A DNA stretch of 40,691 bases from Colivicinus sp022776215 (GTDB lineage: Bacteria > Bacillota_I > Bacilli_A > Erysipelotrichales > Erysipelotrichaceae): the NCBI GenBank assembly GCA_022776215.1, contig JALFIR010000067.1, forward strand, positions 1 to 40,691, given 5' to 3'. Shown in pieces: positions 25,411 through 32,646 of this stretch. The notes below the pieces were generated by a model. That model made no database searches. It was given only the letters and a program-made list of their open reading frames with translations, and was not told where the DNA came from. Both the position numbers and the translations under genes were made by a program. The stretch's first letter is position 1. Every line of letters starts with the position of its first letter.

Positions 25411-26186
25411 TAAGTATATATGAGACAAAATATATATTGATATATTGTATTGTAGTTTGTTTTATATTAGGAACGGTATTTGGATCCTTTCTAAATTGTG
25501 TAGCCGATAGAATATATCATAATATTCCTTGGTGGAAAGGAAGAAGTGTTTGTGATAATTGTGGACATAAATTAGGAATATTAGATTTATTTCCAGTGTT
25601 TTCATATTTAATACTTGGTGGAAAGTGTAGATATTGTGGTAAGAAGGTATCTATTAAATATTTCCTTTCGGAATTATTATTAGGCATTATCTTTGTAATA
25701 TATCTATTAATTCATGGTGTACTAGATTTATTACTACTTCGTGATTTAGGATTAATATGCATTTTATATGGGTTATCACTATGTGACTTAAACAATTATG
25801 AGATACCTGATGGATTTATCGTTATTGGTATTGTATGGTGGCTATTATTTTACTTAATGGGATATGGTGATTTAGTTGATAGCCTACTTGGTGGCTTTGT
25901 GATAGGTGGTATGTTGTTAGGATTAAGTTTAATTATGGACAAGATACTAAATAAAGAGTCGTTGGGTGGCGGTGATATTAAATTATTCTTCATGATTGGG
26001 TTATATTTTGGCCTAATTTTGAACTTTTTCAATTTAATTTTATCCTGCTTTATAGGTATAATATTTGTGGTTGTAAGAAAAAGTTCAATGATTCCCTTTG
26101 GGCCAAGTATTGCGATATCAACTTTCATTTGTTTATTATATGGGACAGAATTTGTGACATGGTATCTGTCTTTATTAGGATTATAG
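25407..26186 (+). CDS. pilD: Prepilin peptidase (PilD/ComC-type, A24 family)
   Basis: This membrane aspartyl protease removes prepilin leaders and often N-methylates the new N-terminus. The 259-residue protein has GTVFGSFLNCVADRI at the N-terminus, two CxxC pairs of the cytosolic zinc motif (CDNCGHKL and CRYCGKKV), and about seven membrane segments. The catalytic Asp motifs are CDLNNYEIPD near 131 and GGGDIKLFFMIG near 190. Both methyltransferase and peptidase parts are present. Its substrates are presumably all the pilins in this locus, including the giant one. It overlaps the upstream minor pilin by 4 bp. Confidence 0.95.
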   Translation: MISIYETKYILIYCIVVCFILGTVFGSFLNCVADRIYHNIPWWKGRSVCDNCGHKLGILDLFPVFSYLILGGKCRYCGKKVSIKYFLSELLLGIIFVIYLLIHGVLDLLLLRDLGLICILYGLSLCDLNNYEIPDGFIVIGIVWWLLFYLMGYGDLVDSLLGGFVIGGMLLGLSLIMDKILNKESLGGGDIKLFFMIGLYFGLILNFFNLILSCFIGIIFVVVRKSSMIPFGPSIAISTFICLLYGTEFVTWYLSLLGL

Positions 26187-26196
26187 GAGGTACTAT

Positions 26197-27150
26197 ATGA
26201 AAAAAGATCTACTAGGTGTAGATATCGGATCTAAAGAAATAAAACTGGTTACAAAAGATAAATTCGTTATATCAGAAACACCTGATAATTGTGTTGAAGG
26301 TGATGAATTGATTGCCTTTGATGGTATGGCTGATTTATTAAAGAATTTAGTTAAAGAAAATGGAATTAAAACCAAGAATGCTTGTATCGTGCTTCCGGAT
26401 TCTTTAGTATATATCGATAGAATAAAGATGCCTTATATGAATACTAAACAATTAGAAGTTAATTTACCTTATGAATTTAAGGATGTTGTTGGTAAGAATA
26501 AAGATGATTATATCTATGATTATGCTTATGTAAATACTATCTGTGATAGTGAAAATAAGCCTGTTGAATTAGAGCTTGTAATTAGTTGTGTTAAAAAAGA
26601 TATTATTGAAAAGTATGCTGATATGTTTAAGAAAGCTGGCATGAGACTTGTTAAGGCTATGCCTCGTCAAGTAGCTATCTCAAACATGCTTATCAATAAT
26701 AATATTTTAGATAATATCGCTCTTGTAGATATTGGCTATAACTTTACTAGAATCGACTTCTTTAAAGATGGCTTATATGATGTTACTAGAATTCTTGAAA
26801 ATGGTATTAAAGATATGAACAAGATGGCAAGTGATAAGTTCTATTGTGATAGTCATATTTCATTAAGATATTTAAAAGACAACAAAGATGATATTTTAAA
26901 TAGTGAATTATTCAATGACTTTTATGATGATTTAACTTTAAAAATCAATCGAGCTATTAATTACTATAGTTATTCTAATCAATCTAATACTTTAAATAAT
27001 TTATATCTATATGGTGGTGGTGTTCATTATGAACAATTAAATAATGTATTAAAGAAAGAATTAAATATTACTTGTATGGACTTGAATGCTTTATTAGATG
27101 TAAATAATGATACTTTTACTTGTTTGGGGGTAATCGAAGATGTCAAATAA
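26197..27150 (+). CDS. pilM: Type IV pilus assembly protein PilM
   Basis: PilM is a cytoplasmic actin-like ATPase that binds the PilN N-terminus and helps align the pilus machine. The 317-residue protein shows the actin-fold nucleotide loops: LLGVDIGSKEIKLV at the start, ALVDIGYNFTRIDFF near 178, and LYGGGVHYEQL near 273. AGGAGG precedes the ATG. It overlaps pilN by 11 bp and follows pilD by 10 bp. The order pilD-pilM-pilN-pilO is usual for Gram-positive type IV pilus loci. Confidence 0.9.
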   Translation: MKKDLLGVDIGSKEIKLVTKDKFVISETPDNCVEGDELIAFDGMADLLKNLVKENGIKTKNACIVLPDSLVYIDRIKMPYMNTKQLEVNLPYEFKDVVGKNKDDYIYDYAYVNTICDSENKPVELELVISCVKKDIIEKYADMFKKAGMRLVKAMPRQVAISNMLINNNILDNIALVDIGYNFTRIDFFKDGLYDVTRILENGIKDMNKMASDKFYCDSHISLRYLKDNKDDILNSELFNDFYDDLTLKINRAINYYSYSNQSNTLNNLYLYGGGVHYEQLNNVLKKELNITCMDLNALLDVNNDTFTCLGVIEDVK

Positions 27151-27703
27151 ACTAAGTAATTATCCAAAAAAGAAAAATATTAACTTCGTAGTTGATAATA
27201 CCGAAAAATACAACAAGATATCAATTCTTTGTTTTGTGGTCTTTATGATTTTTTTGGTATTTTTTACCAAGTTTGCGGTAATCGATACATTAAGCGCAAT
27301 AAACAAACTAGAAAGTAACTACAATTCAGTTTTAAGTCAAATCGAAGCTTATAACGCTAAGATGAGTGACTATGATGAAGTGGAAGCCAGATATAACGAT
27401 TTAGTAGGTGATTTTTTAACACAAGATGAACAATTAAGTTCTTCAAGATCACAAATAATCGACATGATAAAAAAAGACATTGGCTTTGAACATGTAGAAA
27501 ACTATACAATTGATGGTCAAACTATTATCGTTTATACGACAGCTATGACTATTAAAGATGTAACAAGTATTTTAAATGTGCTTCAAGATGATTCAAATGT
27601 ATCCTTCGCTACATGCAAGAGCACAATCTACGATAAAAATAATGAATCATTAGTACATGGTGAATTTGAGATTATCTATAATACGATTGGAGGTAACAAG
27701 TAA
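27140..27703 (+). CDS. pilN: Type IV pilus assembly protein PilN-like
   Basis: The 187-residue protein has a cytoplasmic N-terminus of about 30 residues, where PilM would bind, and one membrane helix at about 30-52 (CFVVFMIFLVFFTKFAV). An extracytoplasmic helical and ferredoxin-like region follows, with a probable coiled coil (about 55-95). It is assigned chiefly by size, topology and position between pilM and pilO, because PilN proteins are weakly conserved. It overlaps pilM by 11 bp and pilO by 1 bp. PilN and PilO form a heterodimer in the membrane. Confidence 0.75.
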   Translation: MSNKLSNYPKKKNINFVVDNTEKYNKISILCFVVFMIFLVFFTKFAVIDTLSAINKLESNYNSVLSQIEAYNAKMSDYDEVEARYNDLVGDFLTQDEQLSSSRSQIIDMIKKDIGFEHVENYTIDGQTIIVYTTAMTIKDVTSILNVLQDDSNVSFATCKSTIYDKNNESLVHGEFEIIYNTIGGNK

Positions 27704-28287
27704 TGTTGAAGTATAAATTTTCTAATCGTGAAATTATCTTACTATTAATTGCTGTAATGTTAGGCTTGGGTTTAGTATATTATTCTGTTATCTTAAAATC
27801 ATATAACGAGAATGTAGCTAAATTCGATACAGCTAATTTAGAAACAGAATTAGCTATTAGTGATTCAAAGCTTGCTAAATATCAAGACATGAAAAATTAT
27901 ATCGAACAATATGAAGATGTTTATGTAGGAAGCGTAGTATCTTATGACAACATTGTTAATTTGTTTTATAACTTCTCAGATGTTTTAGATGGTAAGGTAA
28001 AAGGTATTAACATTACTGTTGGTGACCCAATTGAACTTGAGACTATCGTAAGAAGAGATGTTACTATTTCTTTTATTGCGAACAATAATGAAATTGTAAA
28101 TAATATTCTTTCTTATTTTGAAGATTGTGAGTATCGTGTAATCATCAACAAAGTTCAAGTTAGTTCCAAGGAAGATGGATACAACTTAAATAATAGTGGT
28201 GAAGTAAACGCCTCTATTGTCTTGACTTTCTTTGAAACTACTAAGGATGCTAAGTATAACTATGGCTTAGTGAGTCAGGGACAATAA
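27703..28287 (+). CDS. pilO: Type IV pilus assembly protein PilO-like
   Basis: The 194-residue protein has a short N-terminus, one membrane helix at about 8-30 (IILLLIAVMLGLGLVYYSVI), a coiled-coil stretch to about 70, and a C-terminal alpha/beta domain, as in PilO. Sequence evidence alone is weak; position after pilN and topology decide the call. It overlaps pilN and holA by one base each, so the last pilus gene is physically coupled to DNA polymerase III delta. Confidence 0.75.
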   Translation: MLKYKFSNREIILLLIAVMLGLGLVYYSVILKSYNENVAKFDTANLETELAISDSKLAKYQDMKNYIEQYEDVYVGSVVSYDNIVNLFYNFSDVLDGKVKGINITVGDPIELETIVRRDVTISFIANNNEIVNNILSYFEDCEYRVIINKVQVSSKEDGYNLNNSGEVNASIVLTFFETTKDAKYNYGLVSQGQ

Positions 28288-29222
28288 TGATTTATATTAT
28301 TTATGGAAATGATTCTTATTTAATTGATTCTAAGATAAATGAAATCATTAATCAAAATAAGGACAGCGATGTGATTAAAGTAGATGGAAGTTCTAAAAAC
28401 TTCTCCTGTTATGATGTATTAGATTCTATAAACTCTGTAGGCTTGTTTAACAACAAGTCTTTAGTGCTTTTTAAAGATCCGCCTTTATTAAAGAAAAAAG
28501 TTGATGATAAGGGAGTTGATGAATTACTTTCATATTGTAAGAAACCAATATATGAAAACACTTTAATCTTCTATACCTATGACAATGACTTCAAGAAAGT
28601 CTTAAAAGCTTTTAAAGATATTAGTTCTAATGCCGATGTCTATGATTTAAAGGTTGATCCTAAGAATTTCTATAATATGTGTATTGAAGTTGCTAAGAAG
28701 TATACAGTTAGATTAAATAGATCTTGTTTTGATATCGTTTATAAGGCTTGCAACAACTCTTTATCCTTATTTAAACAAAACATGGATATTCTAGACTTGT
28801 ATCCTGAAAAAATCGATGAAGATGTGGTTAATAACTTGTTGATATCAAGTAATGAAGAAAATGTCTTTAATTTGATTAATGCCTTAACTAATAAGAAAGT
28901 ATCTGATTCCATCTATTATGCTAGAAGAATATTGGCCAATGATTCTAATATCAATGGATTGATTGCTTTGTTGGCAAATCAACTTAGATTTTTATATCAG
29001 GTATCTTATTATAGTGATGATCCTTATGGCGCCAGTGATATCTTAGGGTGTAAATCACCATATCGAATTACTAAGGCCTTAGAAACACTTAGAACTTTAA
29101 AGAGTAAAGATATTATGTCAATGTTAGATCGATTAGCTGTTTTGGATTTAGATAGTAAACAAAATAGTGATATTGACGATACTTTAAAGCTAGAACTATT
29201 TATAGTAGAATTATTGAAATGA
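28287..29222 (+). CDS. holA: DNA polymerase III subunit delta
   Basis: HolA opens the sliding clamp as part of the clamp loader. The 311-residue protein has the family N-terminus MIYIIYGNDSYLIDSKINEI, the FNNKSLVLFKDPPLL strand region, and the C-terminal helical collar with NALTNKKVSDSIYYARRIL, LLANQLRFLYQVSYYSD and KLELFIVELL. It is an AAA+-like protein without a functional Walker A, as usual for delta. It starts within the pilO stop and overlaps the U32 gene by 4 bp. Confidence 0.92.
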   Translation: MIYIIYGNDSYLIDSKINEIINQNKDSDVIKVDGSSKNFSCYDVLDSINSVGLFNNKSLVLFKDPPLLKKKVDDKGVDELLSYCKKPIYENTLIFYTYDNDFKKVLKAFKDISSNADVYDLKVDPKNFYNMCIEVAKKYTVRLNRSCFDIVYKACNNSLSLFKQNMDILDLYPEKIDEDVVNNLLISSNEENVFNLINALTNKKVSDSIYYARRILANDSNINGLIALLANQLRFLYQVSYYSDDPYGASDILGCKSPYRITKALETLRTLKSKDIMSMLDRLAVLDLDSKQNSDIDDTLKLELFIVELLK

Positions 29223-31240
29223 GAAAAGTAGAATTGTTAGCGCCTTGTGGCAATTTTGATTGTCTTAAGGCTGCTGTTAATTATGGAGCTGATGCGGTGT
29301 ACCTTGGTGGTACATCTTTTTCAGCAAGAGCCTTTGCGAATAATTTCAATCACGAGGAACTTGTTGAAGCAGTTAAATATTGTCATTTAAGAGGAGTTAA
29401 AGTCTATATGACTATTAATACTCTTTTTAATGAAAACGAGCTAGAAATGGCCTTAAATGAGGCAAGATTTGCATATGAACATAAGGTTGATGCCTTGATT
29501 GTTCAAGATTTAGGCTTAGTTTATAGAATCAGACAAGAAATGCCTGACTTTGATTTGCATGCCTCAACCCAGATGCATATTCATAATATTGCAGGTATTA
29601 ATGTTTGTAAAAAATTAGGCTTTAAGAAAGTGGTTATCGCAAGAGAAAGTAGTTTGGATTTTATTAAAGAAGCTTGTAAACAAGATATTCCTATTGAAAC
29701 CTTTATCCATGGTGCAATCTGTGTATCTTATTCAGGCCAATGTCTAATGTCTAGTGCTACCAAAAATAGAAGTGCTAATAAGGGTGCTTGTGCCCAGTGT
29801 TGTAGACTAAGATATGGTCTTTATGAAAATAACAAGAGAGTTATTACAGATACTGATTATCTATTAAGCCCTAAGGACATGTCTTTAATCAATGATATTC
29901 CAAGTTTGATTGAAGCTGGTGTCTCTTCTTTTAAGATTGAAGGAAGAATGAAATCTAGTGCCTATGTTGGTCTTGTAACTTCTTTATATAGAAAAGCAAT
30001 CGACTCATATTATAAAGGTGAGAAATTCAGCTTGTCACAAAAAGAATACAATGAACTATTATCTGTTTTTAACAGAGGCTTTACTGATTCTTATTTAAAA
30101 GACAATAAAGCGGATATCTTCTCAAACTTTAGACCTAATCATATGGGCAAGGAAATAGGCAAGGTCATCGATTATCGTGATGGTCATTGTCTAATTAGAT
30201 TATTTGATAATATCAATCAATTTGATGGTATTCGTATTATTTCTAAAAAAGGCGACACTGGAAAGATTTTAAATACTTTAACCGTTAATAAAAAGATGGT
30301 GTCTAAAGCCTTTAAGAATGAAATTATATCAGTCAAGGTAGATAGTCCAGTTTTAAAGGGTGATATGGTAGTAAGAACTCTAGATTATAATCTAGAAAAT
30401 AGAATCAATGATTATGAATTAAAGAAAAGACCAATTGATATTAAGATTAAATTTAAGCCTAATGAAGATATTGAAATAAATGCTAAATTAGATGAATTAA
30501 AATATAAAGAAATAGTTAATGAAAGACCACAAGAGGCTAAAAAGGCTCCTATATCTTTATCTGATTTAGAAAATGTTTTCTCAAAAATGGATAATAGTCC
30601 CTTTGTGATTAATAAGTTTGAAGTTGAAGTAGGTAATTCTTTTATGCCTAAGTCATTATTAAACAATATACGTAGAAACTTTTATGAACATTTCGAAGAA
30701 TATATTTTAAATAGTTTTAAGAGAAGTGCTAATCCTTTTACGTTAGATAATGATATTAAATCTGATATTCATACATCGGATATTACTGTCAACGAAGATA
30801 AATTAAAAGTAATTAATCTAGAATGTGATTATACAAGTGGAATAATCTGTGATCTAGGTGGTTTTGATAAACTTGTTGAAGATAAGACTATAGTAGGTTA
30901 TTACACACTAAATATCATGAATTCATATGCATACGAACTAGTTAAAAGACTAGGATGTGATATCGTGGTTCTTTCTAGTGAAATAAACAATGTAGATGAC
31001 TTAATTGAAAACTATAAAAAGAGAATTGGAACGATTAATCCATATGTGGTAAATGGTAAAAGAACACTTATGTATCTTAAGAGAAATCCATTTATCAAGT
31101 ATAGTGATAATAATAAACTAGTTATAAGTGATGGAACTAATTTATATGATGTTCATATAAGCGATGTGACAAGAATTATAGAAAGAAATCTACATTCAAA
31201 TGATTTTAAAAATGTACATAAATGTAATATTGAAAGGTGA
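29219..31240 (+). CDS. Peptidase U32 family protein (RlhA/TrhP-like)
   Basis: U32 proteins such as RlhA and TrhP hydroxylate 23S rRNA or tRNA using prephenate; collagenase activity was the older claim. The 673-residue protein has ELLAPCGNFDCLKAAVNYGA, VYLGGTSFSARA, LHASTQMHIHN and VIARESS, then four or more Cys at about 168-200 (GAICVSYSGQCL, GACAQCCRLRYG), proposed iron-sulfur ligands. FKIEGRMKSSAYVG follows. The C-terminal half has the long extension (DUF3656-like) seen in RlhA-size proteins. Substrate cannot be decided from sequence. It overlaps holA by 4 bp and precedes the MATE gene by 3 bp. Confidence 0.9.
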   Translation: MRKVELLAPCGNFDCLKAAVNYGADAVYLGGTSFSARAFANNFNHEELVEAVKYCHLRGVKVYMTINTLFNENELEMALNEARFAYEHKVDALIVQDLGLVYRIRQEMPDFDLHASTQMHIHNIAGINVCKKLGFKKVVIARESSLDFIKEACKQDIPIETFIHGAICVSYSGQCLMSSATKNRSANKGACAQCCRLRYGLYENNKRVITDTDYLLSPKDMSLINDIPSLIEAGVSSFKIEGRMKSSAYVGLVTSLYRKAIDSYYKGEKFSLSQKEYNELLSVFNRGFTDSYLKDNKADIFSNFRPNHMGKEIGKVIDYRDGHCLIRLFDNINQFDGIRIISKKGDTGKILNTLTVNKKMVSKAFKNEIISVKVDSPVLKGDMVVRTLDYNLENRINDYELKKRPIDIKIKFKPNEDIEINAKLDELKYKEIVNERPQEAKKAPISLSDLENVFSKMDNSPFVINKFEVEVGNSFMPKSLLNNIRRNFYEHFEEYILNSFKRSANPFTLDNDIKSDIHTSDITVNEDKLKVINLECDYTSGIICDLGGFDKLVEDKTIVGYYTLNIMNSYAYELVKRLGCDIVVLSSEINNVDDLIENYKKRIGTINPYVVNGKRTLMYLKRNPFIKYSDNNKLVISDGTNLYDVHISDVTRIIERNLHSNDFKNVHKCNIER

Positions 31241-31243
31241 TAA

Positions 31244-32620
31244 ATGTTATTAGGGTATTTTAAAAAGACTTTACAAGATAAAGATTTAATGAAACAATGT
31301 TTAACCATTGCGATTCCTTTGATGCTTCAACAATTGATTGTTGCTAGTGTCAATCTAATCGATAATTTGATGGTAGGTGAGTTAGGAGACGTGGCTGTTA
31401 GTGCTGTTAGTAGTGCTAATAGATATTATTCAATAGCCCAAATGGCAATTAATGCCATCGTTGTATCTAGTATTATCTTCTTATCTCAATACAATGGGGC
31501 AGATGATAGAGAACATATGAGACAATCATTTAGATTCTCAATTATTTCATCATACCTATTTGTCTTTATCTTCTTTTTCTTTGCCTTATTTAAATCAGAT
31601 TTTATTATTAAATTTATTATTAACGATAAAGATATTATCCAAAGTGGTAGTGACTATCTAAAGATCGCTTGTTTCTCATACCTACCACTTGGACTGTCAT
31701 TCCCAATATCTAATGCGATGCGATCAACTGGTGATACTAAAAGACCTTTGTTTGTCTCAATGATTTCGGTTGTCTTAAATATCATCTTTGACTATTGTTT
31801 GATATTCGGGCACTTAGGATTCGAGCCCCTAGGCGTTAAAGGTGCCGCTATCGCAACTATTATTGTTCGATTCATTGAAATGTTTATCTACTTATTATGT
31901 ATTAAAAAAGGTGAATATCATTTTAAGACTAGAATAATTGATTTATTAAGAATTGAAAAAGATTTGATTGGTAAGATTATTGTCAAGGCTATTCCACTTC
32001 TTATTAATGAATTATTATGGAGTATAGGCATGACAACTACAATCAAATTCTACTCATATAGAGGTGCTGTTGTGAATACCGCCTATTCAATAAGCGCTAC
32101 AGTTGCTGACTTATTCTTTATTTTATTTGCAGGGATGGCAAGTGCTACTACGGTTATTGTCGGTACAAAACTTGGTGCTAATAAGATAGAAGAAGCTAAG
32201 GATAGCGCCTATAAGCTATTATGCTTCTCGGTTTATTTATCTTTAATAGTCGCTGTACTTATGAGTAGTTTTACTTTAGTGGTCCCATATCTTTATAGTA
32301 AGGTATCTAAGGAATCACTTGATTTGGCAAATCAATTCTTGATTGTCATGTCAATCTTCTTTATCTTATATATGTTTAATACCCAGACTTATTTCATTTT
32401 AAGAACCGGAGGTGATACAAGAAATACCATGTTTATGGACTCAGGTTTTATGTGGGCCTTTAATATCCCACTTGTTTATATTCTTGCTTATCATACAAAC
32501 ATTCCTGTCTTATATGTATATGCAATAGGACAATCAACCGATATTTTAAAATCTATCATTGCCTATAGAATGATTAGAAAAGAAAAGTGGGCAAGAAACT
32601 TAACACTGGCTGATGCATGA
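31244..32620 (+). CDS. MATE family efflux transporter
   Basis: The 458-residue integral membrane protein has about twelve hydrophobic segments and MATE signatures: TIAIPLMLQQLIVASVNLID, DNLMVGELGDVAVSAVSSAN, SNAMRSTGDTKRPLFVS and the symmetric second half with GMASATTVIVGTKLGAN and FILRTGGDTRNTM. MATE proteins export cationic compounds by Na+ or H+ antiport; the substrate here is unknown. It starts 3 bp after the U32 gene. Its last codons contain the probable smc promoter. Confidence 0.93.
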   Translation: MLLGYFKKTLQDKDLMKQCLTIAIPLMLQQLIVASVNLIDNLMVGELGDVAVSAVSSANRYYSIAQMAINAIVVSSIIFLSQYNGADDREHMRQSFRFSIISSYLFVFIFFFFALFKSDFIIKFIINDKDIIQSGSDYLKIACFSYLPLGLSFPISNAMRSTGDTKRPLFVSMISVVLNIIFDYCLIFGHLGFEPLGVKGAAIATIIVRFIEMFIYLLCIKKGEYHFKTRIIDLLRIEKDLIGKIIVKAIPLLINELLWSIGMTTTIKFYSYRGAVVNTAYSISATVADLFFILFAGMASATTVIVGTKLGANKIEEAKDSAYKLLCFSVYLSLIVAVLMSSFTLVVPYLYSKVSKESLDLANQFLIVMSIFFILYMFNTQTYFILRTGGDTRNTMFMDSGFMWAFNIPLVYILAYHTNIPVLYVYAIGQSTDILKSIIAYRMIRKEKWARNLTLADA

Positions 32621-32626
32621 TATAAT
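32600..32626 (+). promoter_or_regulatory. Internal promoter for smc
   Basis: TTAACA at 32600-32605, a 15-bp spacer, and an extended -10 TG-A-TATAAT ending at 32626. It overlaps the MATE stop codon. Transcription would start just before the smc ribosome-binding site (TTAGGAGA). The -35 spacing is short but the extended -10 is ideal. Confidence 0.6.
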
Positions 32627-32646
32627 TGTTTATTAGGAGATAACTA

